64,000 nt of DNA from Entamoeba invadens IP1 (lineage: Eukaryota > Evosea > Mastigamoebida > Endamoebidae), in contig NW_004440189.1 of the NCBI RefSeq assembly GCF_000330505.1, positions 482,204 through 546,203 of the forward strand. The letters run 5' to 3'. Both the position numbers and the translations under genes were made by a program. Positions 21,544 to 31,257 of this stretch are shown here, piece by piece; the first letter of the stretch is position 1, and every line of letters begins with the position of its first letter. A model generated the notes under the pieces. That model was not told the DNA's origin. It saw only the letters and a list, made by a program, of their open reading frames with translations, and did not search any database.

Positions 21544-21710
21544 CTAATTGAATATTTGATTGAATTCTTTGTTGAATTAATTGCAAAATAACGCTCCCAA
21601 CAACACCCATTGAAACCCTAAAAAATATTTCCACAAAGAATATATAACCAATAAAATACAAAAAAAGGACGATAAGAAAACCTCGAGGGTTTGAACTCTA
21701 TAACAAAGCA

Positions 21711-24700
21711 ATGTCGCAAGAAGAGTTGCGAAAAACGTTTCAAGACAAACCCGTCGACTTGAGTCAAGCGTCCTTCGACTTTTATTCGGCCGATGAAATC
21801 CGACATTTGAGTGTGAAAGAAGTGACAAAGGGGGCAACTTTTGATTTATTAGGAAACCCTGAAGAAAATGGATTGTACGATCCTTCACTTGGTGTCATTG
21901 AAAGAAGAGGTGTATGTCGCACTTGTGGGTTGAACGAAGACAATTGCCCAGGCCACTTTGGTCATTTTGAACTCGAAGAACCTATGTATAACCCACTTAT
22001 GTTCGACCAATTGATTCTTCTTTTAAGGTCAATTTGTTTGGAGTGTTTCACCTTAAAAGCATCACAACAAACCCTTTTAGGGGTTGCCATTGAACTTGCA
22101 CGACTTGATAAAAATGATATTGGTGGTGCCTTAGCAATCAATGAATTGGCTGAAGAAGCAAAGAAAGTTCAGATGAGAGCAAATGCTTCTCGAGGCAAGT
22201 TAAAACATGAACAAGAGAATGAAGAATACGACTACGAAACGGATGTGAACATCTCAAATAAGTTACTCAAGATTTTTGAGAATGAATGCTCAAAACGTAT
22301 CAAAAAAGAACCGGGATACATCCACACTGAAATTCAAAAGAGGAACGTTGTGAAATCGTTTCTGATGCACATGGCTAGCTTATCACAAAAGAAGTGCCCG
22401 TGTTGTGGAAAGATATCTCCAAAGATCAAAAAGTCCGACAACAAGTATTCCATTTGGTTTTATGGAGAGACGGCTGGTGTATCTACCAAGGAAGATGGTA
22501 AAAAGTATGACACGACCCCATCCTTTATTATGAACATTTTGAAACAAGCTTGGGAAAAGGATAAAGTGCAGAAGGAAGTCTTGAGTCGGTTATGTTACAC
22601 GCAAATGCGTGGCGGTGACAAATTGGATGTGATCTTACCGTCGTACCACATGTTCTTTGTTGAGTGCCTTCCTATCCCACCTTCACGCTTTAGACCATTG
22701 AATCGATTTGGTAACATGATCTCTGATAATCCACAGACTTCTTATTACAAGGCGATTATTGAAAACAGTCAGAACTTGCACTTGAAACGAGGAAAGAAAG
22801 AAATCACACTAACAGAGAATATGTTGATAGAGAACATGCAGAAAGGATATAACCAACTTATTCTGAACAAAGACTCGAGTATGCCTGCTTCTATCAAAAC
22901 TACTTTGGAACATAAAGTCGGTCTTTTCAGATCAAACATGATGGGTAAGAGAGTTAACTATGCGGCTAGAACCGTCATCTCACCAGACCCTTTCATCCCA
23001 ACGAACACTTTTGGTATTCCTATGCCGTTCGCTATGAGACTTTCTGTCGCAACGCCAGTCAATGAAAGAAACTTTGAAGAGATGAAAAAGGCTGTTGTCA
23101 ATGGCCCAATGACTTGGCCCGGCGCTCTATCTATAGAAGATGAATGGGGTAAAACCTATTTGTTACCGGACGACTCCGACCCTTATTCTGTTTCTAAGAG
23201 ACAAGGTGAAGCTGACCGATTGCTTGCAGTTGATCCGACTGCCCCACGAAACTTCAAAACCGTCAGGAGACACGTTATTGATGGGGATATGATCTTGACT
23301 AATAGACAGCCAACACTCCACAAGCCTGGAATTATGGGTCATTACGTCAAAGTATTGAAAGTTGAAAAGACCATGAGAATGCATTACTCGAATTGTAACA
23401 CATTTAATGCCGATTTTGATGGTGATGAAATGAATATGCACTTGCCACAGAGTATCATTGCGAGAAGTGAAATTCAGAACATCGCACTGAGTGACGAGCA
23501 GTACGTGGTACCAAAGAATGGACAACCTTTGAGAGGCTTGATCCAAGACCATATCATCTCATCGTTTATGCTCACGAAGAGAAACACGTTCTTTAACAGA
23601 GAACAATTCTGCCAAATTGTTTCTGATGCGCTGTATGGTGTCAATGAATCGTATTCCATCTCATTACCAACACCAACTATTCTGAAGCCAACTATGCTCT
23701 GGACGGGAAAACAAGTTGTTTCTGCTATTTTACTCCATGTCGGAACTAACCAGCCACATATCAACTTTACTGGTAAATGCAAGGTGTCGACGAACGAAAT
23801 TGGAGAAGGTGGATATCAGACGGAAGAACAGAAGAAACTTCGAACACAGAAAGATGGGTTCAGAGAGAAGTGGGACGGTGCCAATGACAGTCAGTGCATC
23901 ATTAAAGAGTCTGTTTTGATCACTGGAACGCTTGATAAGAATCAAATTGGTGCTTCTAATGGTGGACTGATTCACTGCATTTATGAGTTATACAATGCGA
24001 AGACTGCGGGACTTTGCTTGTCCATTTTCTCACGACTTTTGACGAATTATTTGCAGCGAGTGGGGCATACCTGTTCATTGGATGACTGTATGTTGACTCC
24101 AGAATTTGATGCTAAAAGAACGGAATTGCTTAACAAAGCCAATGAAGTGTCTCGTGCTGCCACAGCAAAACACTTTGGATTGACTGGGAGAAGTAAATTT
24201 GACATAGATGTAGCGTTCTCTAATGCAAGAAGAAGAGTTGAATCTGCGAAGGATTTGGACAATGCCGTCAAGTCTGAAGTGAATGATTGCACTTCTTTAG
24301 TAATCAAAGAATGTATTCCTAATGGCCAATTGAAGGCATTCCCATGGAATTGTCTTGCGCTGATGACGACCACTGGAGCTAAAGGTTCGAAAGTGAATCA
24401 TTCTCAAATCACTTGTTTACTTGGACAACAAGAACTTGAAGGCAGAAGAGTACCTATAATGGCGACGGGAAAGACTTTGCCGTCATTCCCAAGATATGAC
24501 GCGTCAGCTAAAGCTGGAGGATTCATTGCAGCTCGGTTCTTGACTGGTGTACCTCCACAAGAGTTCTATTTCCATTGTATGGCTGGAAGAGAAGGTTTGA
24601 TTGATACTGCTGTCAAAACAGCCAACTCTGGGTATTTGCAGCGATGTATTATTAAGATGATGGAGTCGTTACATGTTGAATATGATTATACAGTAAGAGA

Positions 24701-26411
24701 ATCCGATGGGTCAATTGTCCAGTTCATGTACGGTGATGATGGCATCGACGTTATGAAGAGCGCCTTTTTGAATAACATTGACTTCTGGGCGAAGAACTAT
24801 AAGGCTATTGTGACGAAGTACGACACTGCTTCTATTGCTCGATCTTTCAAGGACGGGTACAAAGAAGCTATGAAGTTACACAGAGACTGTTCAAAACATC
24901 CCGAAAAACACGACCCAGTCCTCTCTGTGTATTCACCGGGTAATAATTTGGCTGCATGCAGTGAGAAGTACTACAACTTGGTCAACCAATATATCAAAGA
25001 AGATAAGAACAAAGATTTCAAGGAAGGTAGACTTGACGAGAAAAAGTTCCGTACGATGATGATGGTGAGGTACAACAAGTGCTTGGTGAACCCGGGAGAG
25101 CCAGTTGGGATTGTTGCTGGTCAGTCCATTGGAGAGCCGTCAACACAGATGACGCTGAACACATTCCATCTTGCTGGAAGAGGTGATGTGAACGTCACGC
25201 TTGGTATGCCAAGAATGAAGGAATTGGTCATGTTTGCCAAAAGAAACATTTCCACGCCATCTATGGTCTTGTACTTGAATGACCCAAATCAAAAGAACAC
25301 GGAAGACCTCGCTAAGAAACTTACGAAAGTCACATTGGATAACATTGTTGAAGGCATCACTTGTATCGATTCCATTGTTACTGAGGGAAGTGTCAGGAAG
25401 AGAAAATACCACGTCAAGCTCCAACTTGTGTCAAATTATAAAACCCTTGTTGAATTTGTAGAGAAGCAATTAGTCGAAAAGATCCAAGGTGCCATCCATA
25501 CGGAAATTGTAAAAAAATTGAAAATCAAGGATGTTAATGATGTGACTTACAACGACGCAGGTAATGAAGAAACTGGTGCAGTTGTTGTTCAAGAAGAATC
25601 GGATAAGAAGCATGAAAAGGTCAAGAAAGGACTGAAGGCTACTCGAGATGAAGACGAGAAGTCTGACGAGTCTTCTGAAGAGTCTGTTGATAAAAATATG
25701 TCGGAAGAACCTGAGAAGTCTGAGGAGACTGATAAGAGTGAGGAGAGCGAAGATGAGAAGAAGAAGCCAAAGAAGAAGGAGAACAAGACTAAAATAACAA
25801 AAGAAGTGAAGAACTTAGAAGTTGAAATCACACTTGGTGTGAACGACAAAGTGTCTATGGTTTCTGTGGTCGAGAAAGTCATCACTAAAATTGTCTTATA
25901 CGAATGTCCTAAGATCAAACGAGGTCTTCCATTGACCAAAAAGAAAGACGGGAAGACGTTGTATTACGTCATGACTGAAGGTGTTAACTTACGGAAGATG
26001 GCAGAGTTTGCGGAGTATGTCGATGTTAACACGATAGAGTCGAATGACGTCTACGCGGTCTCGCAGACTTATGGTGTCGAAGCCGCTCGAGCTGTCTTAA
26101 TAAACGAGATAGGAGGTGTCTTTAGAGCGTATGGTATTGAAGTTGATTCGAGACACTTGAATCTTGTTGGTGATGCCATGATGTTTGAAGGAGAGTATAA
26201 ACCATTGAACAGAAGTGGTATGGATAGTAACCCATCCGTTTTCACAAAAATCACGTTTGAGACGTCACTCAGTTTCTTGGCCAAAGCTTGTATGTCTGGG
26301 CAAATTGATAATCTCCACAGCCCGTCAAGCACTCTTACCCTTGGAAAGCACACGACTTTCGGTACAGGCTCGTTCGACTTGCTCAACGACTACGTAATGA
26401 AAAGTGATTGA
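21711..26411 (+). CDS. RPA1: DNA-directed RNA polymerase I largest subunit (RPA190/A190)
   Basis: Single exon of 1566 residues. It is the catalytic largest subunit for rRNA transcription. The N-terminal zinc site reads CRTCGLNEDNCPGHFGHFEL followed by YNPLMFDQLILLLRSICLEC, which is the Pol I form rather than Pol II. The catalytic NADFDGDEMN is at about 566-575 with three Asp residues. The trigger loop region is present around GEPSTQMTLNTFH. A Lys/Glu/Ser-rich acidic insertion at about 1295-1360 matches the Pol I jaw insertion. The end (SNDVYAVSQTYGVEAARAVL, NEIGGVFRAYGI, GTGSFDLL) is Pol I-like, and no heptad CTD exists. Confidence 0.95.
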   Translation: MSQEELRKTFQDKPVDLSQASFDFYSADEIRHLSVKEVTKGATFDLLGNPEENGLYDPSLGVIERRGVCRTCGLNEDNCPGHFGHFELEEPMYNPLMFDQLILLLRSICLECFTLKASQQTLLGVAIELARLDKNDIGGALAINELAEEAKKVQMRANASRGKLKHEQENEEYDYETDVNISNKLLKIFENECSKRIKKEPGYIHTEIQKRNVVKSFLMHMASLSQKKCPCCGKISPKIKKSDNKYSIWFYGETAGVSTKEDGKKYDTTPSFIMNILKQAWEKDKVQKEVLSRLCYTQMRGGDKLDVILPSYHMFFVECLPIPPSRFRPLNRFGNMISDNPQTSYYKAIIENSQNLHLKRGKKEITLTENMLIENMQKGYNQLILNKDSSMPASIKTTLEHKVGLFRSNMMGKRVNYAARTVISPDPFIPTNTFGIPMPFAMRLSVATPVNERNFEEMKKAVVNGPMTWPGALSIEDEWGKTYLLPDDSDPYSVSKRQGEADRLLAVDPTAPRNFKTVRRHVIDGDMILTNRQPTLHKPGIMGHYVKVLKVEKTMRMHYSNCNTFNADFDGDEMNMHLPQSIIARSEIQNIALSDEQYVVPKNGQPLRGLIQDHIISSFMLTKRNTFFNREQFCQIVSDALYGVNESYSISLPTPTILKPTMLWTGKQVVSAILLHVGTNQPHINFTGKCKVSTNEIGEGGYQTEEQKKLRTQKDGFREKWDGANDSQCIIKESVLITGTLDKNQIGASNGGLIHCIYELYNAKTAGLCLSIFSRLLTNYLQRVGHTCSLDDCMLTPEFDAKRTELLNKANEVSRAATAKHFGLTGRSKFDIDVAFSNARRRVESAKDLDNAVKSEVNDCTSLVIKECIPNGQLKAFPWNCLALMTTTGAKGSKVNHSQITCLLGQQELEGRRVPIMATGKTLPSFPRYDASAKAGGFIAARFLTGVPPQEFYFHCMAGREGLIDTAVKTANSGYLQRCIIKMMESLHVEYDYTVRESDGSIVQFMYGDDGIDVMKSAFLNNIDFWAKNYKAIVTKYDTASIARSFKDGYKEAMKLHRDCSKHPEKHDPVLSVYSPGNNLAACSEKYYNLVNQYIKEDKNKDFKEGRLDEKKFRTMMMVRYNKCLVNPGEPVGIVAGQSIGEPSTQMTLNTFHLAGRGDVNVTLGMPRMKELVMFAKRNISTPSMVLYLNDPNQKNTEDLAKKLTKVTLDNIVEGITCIDSIVTEGSVRKRKYHVKLQLVSNYKTLVEFVEKQLVEKIQGAIHTEIVKKLKIKDVNDVTYNDAGNEETGAVVVQEESDKKHEKVKKGLKATRDEDEKSDESSEESVDKNMSEEPEKSEETDKSEESEDEKKKPKKKENKTKITKEVKNLEVEITLGVNDKVSMVSVVEKVITKIVLYECPKIKRGLPLTKKKDGKTLYYVMTEGVNLRKMAEFAEYVDVNTIESNDVYAVSQTYGVEAARAVLINEIGGVFRAYGIEVDSRHLNLVGDAMMFEGEYKPLNRSGMDSNPSVFTKITFETSLSFLAKACMSGQIDNLHSPSSTLTLGKHTTFGTGSFDLLNDYVMKSD

Positions 26412-26870
26412 TTACTTGATTAACTAGTTGTGTTTTCGATAGTAATTATTTACTATTAGCATTTATTAAAATTGTAATAGTAAAGAGCTATAACATTTAG
26501 TTATTTATAATTTTATGTAAAAAAACTAAATCAGTGTTATTATATAATTATTCTATTAGATCACTAACAATTAATTGAGTAATCATTAGTAATTAATTAA
26601 GTAATAATTCTAAATAGTTTTATTATTTACAAAAGGAATGAAAACCACTTCGGATAGAGAATTATTTCGATCAAAGACGAGAATTAAATTGTTATAAAAT
26701 AATTATAATTTACTAAACAATTTGGGTAAAAAAATGGCTGCCATTTTGACCAAAAACGGAGTTTGTTGCAGTTTTTCGACTTTAAAGTTATAGTAAAGGT
26801 CGACATTCATTCGACGAAAACAAGAAAAAAGGCAAGGCAAGACAAGTCACACAAAACAACAAATTTACAA
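26412..26870. other. Intergenic AT-rich spacer
   Basis: A convergent spacer of about 460 bp between the Pol I subunit gene and a small minus-strand gene. AT-rich; nothing recognised. Confidence 0.6.
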
Positions 26871-27170
26871 CTATTTTGAACCCGTGACACGTTCGTTTGT
26901 TTGCGAGTCAAAGGGTGGTAAGAATGGAAGTAAGTCGCGTTCTTTATCATTTTCGTCGAAAGTGAAGTCGAGGGAGTCGAGTTGCTTGAAGTAAGAATCG
27001 ATGCTGTTATTCATCTCCGACACCATGTTTTTTGCCTCTTGAAAGTACTTTGGCGTCTCACACATCCGTTCTTTGATCACTTCAAAATCGCCTTGTTGCT
27101 CCTCTAGAAGCGAAAAGAGTGAATTTTCATCATCAAAGATCAGTGGCCGACTGGTTAATGGTTGTTCCAT
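26871..27170 (-). CDS. Hypothetical protein, 99 residues, coiled-coil
   Basis: The ATG at 27170 (MEQPLTSRPLIF) is preferred over an in-frame upstream start at 27209, because the extra residues read like leader sequence and E. histolytica leaders are short. The middle (SLLEEQQGDFEVIKERM through MNNSIDSYFKQLDSL) has heptad-like spacing and is likely helical or coiled coil. The C-terminus is acidic then Pro-rich (DLLPFLPPF). No domain recognised. Codon use looks coding, with GC above the surrounding spacer. It could be a small subunit of a multi-protein complex, but that is a guess. Confidence 0.6.
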   Translation of the reverse strand: MEQPLTSRPLIFDDENSLFSLLEEQQGDFEVIKERMCETPKYFQEAKNMVSEMNNSIDSYFKQLDSLDFTFDENDKERDLLPFLPPFDSQTNERVTGSK

Positions 27171-29243
27171 CGATGAAATAAACTTCAGAGTTCTCTCCTT
27201 TAATATCACACGTCCAATGAATCAAACTAATAAACGAACAACCTCAATACATTTTTGATTTAGGGGTGAGTTTTCTTAAAGACTAATTTGCCTCTCTCTT
27301 CACTTCCCATTTTCCGTCTTCTCTTTTTCTCATGGGTCTTTTCATTTCTCCCATTTTTTAACTTTTTTAAAAAATGTACCACTTTGTATTGTTTCTTTTA
27401 TTACCTTTTTATGACTTCCAATATGTTATCGTATTTCTGGGATATGGAAATAAATGACTAAGGATATCCGAAATTGTACTTAACTGCTCAATCAATACAG
27501 ATTTGCCTTAGCATACCCCTTGTTTCGTTTTTTTTCTCTCTTTCAATTGTCAAATGACTACTTTAAAAAGCTAACTTCCCGTACCTTCATAATTTTTTTT
27601 ACTGTTTTTGTGACATTTAACTCACGACTTTTTTCCTCTTTACTGTTGCCAACTCCTCACACCTATCTGTGTCAAATTTGCTGACTGCTCAGCAAAATTG
27701 TTTTTTGTGCGTGTGTCCCGTTTTCTAGCTAGTTTTTTTATATAAAATAGCCAAACAAATAATATATATAGAACTAAAGTTAATTATTGGATGACAATAA
27801 CTATAAGTCGAGGGGTATGTTTGCTCCTATTTTTATGAAATGGTTTGCTCGAAAAACAGTATTGAGTTTGTCAGCCAAAATAATAAGTAAAAGTGGCCTT
27901 TTGCATCTCTTAATTATTTTTTTAATTAATTATAACCATTTAATGGTTTGAATAATTGTAAAGCAATATTATTAGAAATTCAATCCAAAAGTGCAAAAAA
28001 CATTTTTTTGGTAATACTAAAACTATTGTTATAGTTCATTTTTATTACAGTTATATTATGTTTGTCTTCCCTATAATATCTTCATCTTTAGTTTACTATC
28101 TGCATCTGTGTATTAATAGTTGATTTTACAGAAGTCTTTAATTATCAATAATTACAGCACTGAATAGCAGTTTTCAAACACTAATTATTAACTCTTTTTC
28201 TTCAATAACAAGAATTCTGTTATTTGAGAACCGCCGGAATCCCAATTTTTAGCCAAAAAATCTGCTTTGAATTGTTTGTAATGAGATAAACTTAAAACCG
28301 TAATGTATAAACTCCATAAAATCACCTTTTTTGTGCTAGTTTTTTGGTCTGATTCCCACTTTTTTAACATCAATTACCCCTTTCATTCAAACACCCTTTT
28401 TATTGGTGTTTTTATTTCTTGTGATGGTGTTTTATGTTGAAAAGGATTGGAAACTGATTTTAACTTCAAAAAACAAAGAATGTCATCACTATTAAACTTG
28501 AAAAGTATTTTTTTTTCAACACGCCTTTTTACTTCATTATTTCGGGTATAATTGTTCAATCAATAACAAAATATCTATTTTTTGTTATGACTTGATTATT
28601 TTTATTCACAAAATAATAATTATTATGTACCAAATTTAGTATAATAATATAAAAGTAATTTGAACATCTCTTCAATAGAATTCTATTAAAAAGTATACAG
28701 TAAAACCTCCCAAGAGCGGGAGATGTGGTAATTTTGTTCTCCCAAGAGCGGGCATTTTTAGCCAATCAAACCTTATAAACCGCTCGATAGAGAACTCTAT
28801 TTTTAGTTTCAGTCTAAAAAATGCCCGCTCTTGGGAGAACCCGCTCTTCAGAGGTACCGCTCTTGGGAGGTTTTTCTGTATTAAGTAAATTGAGTTACAA
28901 ATCTCATTGATTAATTCAATCTTATTATGTAGACATGTAAAAAAGAACCAGCAAATTCCCACAATTTATTGATTCTTACCCTATTAATATTTGATTGTTC
29001 CCAAACCATCAAATAGTAAATTAAACACCATTATTCAACAATTCTGTTTTTTATGTACATATTTATTATACATCTAAATCAACATCAGTACTATCTTTAT
29101 TAATACAAAATTCCTTTATCATTAATCAACACAAATAACAAGCACTAACAGCATTCTATACAATTAGATTTAATATCCACATGAAGTGTCATCTCCAAAA
29201 AATGCTTTTGAATAGTAACAAAAATAACTCTCGTAACTATTAA
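27171..29243. other. 2-kb intergenic region with MITE
   Basis: Starts with a pyrimidine-rich stretch on the plus strand (about 27285-27365), upstream of the small gene. It continues as AT-rich DNA with T-runs. It contains one TA-flanked inverted-repeat element at 28698-28878, listed separately. Small frames at 28188-28373 and 28556-28962 lack coding signals; the second overlaps the element. Confidence 0.6.
28698..28878. mobile_element. 181-bp MITE with TA-flanked terminal inverted repeats
   Basis: Ends read CAGTAAAACCTCCCAAGAGC and, as reverse complement of the right end, CAGAAAAACCTCCCAAGAGC. TA dinucleotides flank both sides (28696-28697 and 28879-28880), as expected of a TA target-site duplication. 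Both arms carry a second internal copy of CTCCCAAGAGCGGG, so each end has two related motifs about 40 bp apart, the usual arrangement of transposase binding sites. The arms pair over about 64 bp and the middle is a short AT spacer. CAG termini and TA duplication fit pogo/Tigger or other Tc1/mariner elements. No transposase is encoded, so it is non-autonomous. Confidence 0.85.
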
Positions 29244-29702
29244 TTATAATTCACTTTTCACGTCAAACATATACTCGTCAACATCTTCCATAGCGTTCAT
29301 GAGGAGCTCCAAGTTACCAAAGAAGTACTTGTGTTCCTCACTCTCGTAACTATCGAATGGCAAGAGCTTCCCGTTGTAATCAAAGAATGCAAATTTAGGC
29401 GCGTAGTTCTCTTTATCAAATGGTTCCGCCGTGAAGTAGACATCAGTCGAGTCCAGTGCTGCCAACACAAAGTTTTTCGACAATTTTCTGAATCGTGGGT
29501 TCACATTAAAAAACTGGAAGAAGACGGGGCATTGCTCACATTCATCTGCAGTAAAGAACGCAAGTATTGGCAATTCTCTTCTTTTTGCCTCTTCCAGTCC
29601 TCCCTCAAATGAATGCCATCTCATTTCTCCCATATAACTGTTCCACTTCTCTTCATAGCAATAGACACTGCTGATTAATGATAATAGAAAGACGGCCCAC
29701 AT
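29244..29702 (-). CDS. ER thioredoxin-like protein, TXNDC12/AGR-type, with CEQC and C-terminal KSEL
   Basis: The ATG at 29702 gives 152 residues beginning with a signal peptide (MWAVFLLSLISSVYC). The rest follows the TXNDC12 (ERp18/ERp19) layout: WHSFEGGLEEAKRRELPIL, FFTADECEQCPVFFQFF with the CxxC active site CEQC, LSKNFVLAALD, and PKFAFFDYNGKLLPF with the cis-Pro strand. TXNDC12 proteins fold disulfides in the ER. The protein ends in KSEL, a KDEL-like retrieval signal. A start at 29723 is not an ATG. The second Cys is present, so oxidase or isomerase activity is plausible. Confidence 0.82.
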   Translation of the reverse strand: MWAVFLLSLISSVYCYEEKWNSYMGEMRWHSFEGGLEEAKRRELPILAFFTADECEQCPVFFQFFNVNPRFRKLSKNFVLAALDSTDVYFTAEPFDKENYAPKFAFFDYNGKLLPFDSYESEEHKYFFGNLELLMNAMEDVDEYMFDVKSEL

Positions 29703-29853
29703 AACACTTGAGTTTGAGTTCACTACCTTTTATAGTTTTTATACCATCTAATAATAGAGAAGTGACAGAACATTTATTCTTTGATTGAAATGAATTAAAA
29801 TGTTTAATTAATTTTAATTAATTATATATCCTTGAACCAAACTCAGACACACA

Positions 29854-30640
29854 CTAACAGTAAATGATCTTCATCGCAAATCCTCCAATCTGTATGACAG
29901 ACCTGTCACACAATACAAGCTCACCTTGCTCCTTCAAATGCGCTTCACCATCGACGTGCGTCCCATTTCGACCTATCGACAAGAATGTATAAGCCCTTTG
30001 CTTTGCGTCATAAAGTATTTTGGCGTGGAGGTGTGAGATCGTTTTGGCCTCGGTGTATTTCTTCAAGTTGACAAAAGTCCCCTTCTCTTTAAATTCTTTT
30101 CCCTCTCTCCCAAGGTAAACGGGGAGTTCAGTCTTTTCATTCAGTTCGATAATTAAGTTCTCTTCATTGTTGTCGACCACTAAGCGTGCGCACGCACGCT
30201 TCGTTTCTTTCAGTTCGACCTCGTTCTTTGTTGCTTCCTCATCTTTTGGAGGTCTGGGCATCTTCAAGTTTTGTGCTTTTACTAAGTAATTAGTATATAA
30301 ATATATTAATATATTTAAGTATTAATGACTATTGAGACTCGACAGAAATTGTGAAAGAAAACATACCTTTATCAACTAAACCTGACTGATCCAGACAAGC
30401 TTTATAGACCTCGTTCTCAAGTAGCTACACATTAATTCATTCACATATCTGAAATCAGTCTCTTAACGTGTTCATAAATATCATAGAACAAACAACTTCT
30501 AAGTTTTGTCGATTCAATGAAGACTCCATCGACGACAACTCCTTGTCCAATTTCCTCATCTTCATCCACGTCGCGTATTGCAGAAAAACTGGACCCATAC
30601 AGTCAACCACAGTTGTAAAGACCTCGTCGTTTGACGCCAT
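29854..30640 (-). CDS. FHA-domain protein, three exons
   Basis: Exons 30640-30494, 30424-30367 and 30281-29854 give 210 residues. Introns are 69 nt (GTTTGTTC to TGTAG) and 85 nt (GTATGTTT to CTTAG); frames join cleanly. The C-terminal FHA domain (residues about 110-208) has YLGREGKEF, ISHLHAKILYD, GRNGTHVDG and the closing SVIQIGGFAMKI; the GR, SxxH and NG positions that bind phosphothreonine are present. The N-terminal exons form helical, possibly coiled-coil sequence (KMRKLDKELSSMESSLNRQ). The partner is unknown. Without splicing two separate short genes would appear. Confidence 0.8.
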
Positions 30641-30943
30641 TAATAATTCAAGTTCCTGGAATCAAACCTATTTCTCTCTTTTTTTATTTTCGTTTGTCTA
30701 CTTCCTTTTTCGTGTTTTCTCCTCTTGAATTAAAATAGTACAATTAATAGTTCAATTTATTATATTTCAAGGATTTGTTTTCTTTACTTTTAAGAAAACA
30801 TTTTTTATATTTACTAGTTTATTTTACTATAACACGTTAATTAAGAAACCCTTTTAATAATGATATGAAAAGGTGTTTAAAAAAACAAGGAAAGTGGTGT
30901 AAAAGCCAATGCTCGAAGAGAAAAACACACCGAAGTCACTCAG

Positions 30944-31198
30944 TTACTTTTTGACTCTGAATTTGCATTGTTGAGTCAATTTCAATTTTCCTCCAGTAGG
31001 AGTACCAAGGACAATGCCGCACTTTGGGCATTGGATCTCTCTCTCTGCGTGGGAGAAGGTGGTGGTAGTGGTTGAGCACTTTGGGCACTTGACGTCCATG
31101 AAGTAACTGTTTGGGGTCTGGACAAGTCTTTTAAGCTTGTGTGTTCTCTTCTGTGATTCGGCGGACGGATTCAACAAGTCAACTTCGATCAATGGCAT
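30944..31198 (-). CDS. RPS27: 40S ribosomal protein eS27
   Basis: Single exon of 84 residues, the full family length. The zinc ribbon is CPKC...CPKC at residues about 38-60. Flanking signatures are [18 protein letters not shown] and [25 protein letters not shown]. eS27 is a small-subunit protein. It is divergently arranged with the GRP170-like gene, with starts about 60 bp apart. Confidence 0.97.
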   Translation of the reverse strand: MPLIEVDLLNPSAESQKRTHKLKRLVQTPNSYFMDVKCPKCSTTTTTFSHAEREIQCPKCGIVLGTPTGGKLKLTQQCKFRVKK

Positions 31199-31257
31199 AG
31201 TGTCTGTTGAATTGAATATTTCAAGTTTTAGGGTTTCTCAAATCTTTTTTTTTATAA

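Noticed and set aside
21711..26411. RNA polymerase II largest subunit
   Set aside because: Zinc region (YNPLMFDQL), acidic jaw insertion and C-terminus are of Pol I type, and there is no heptad tail.
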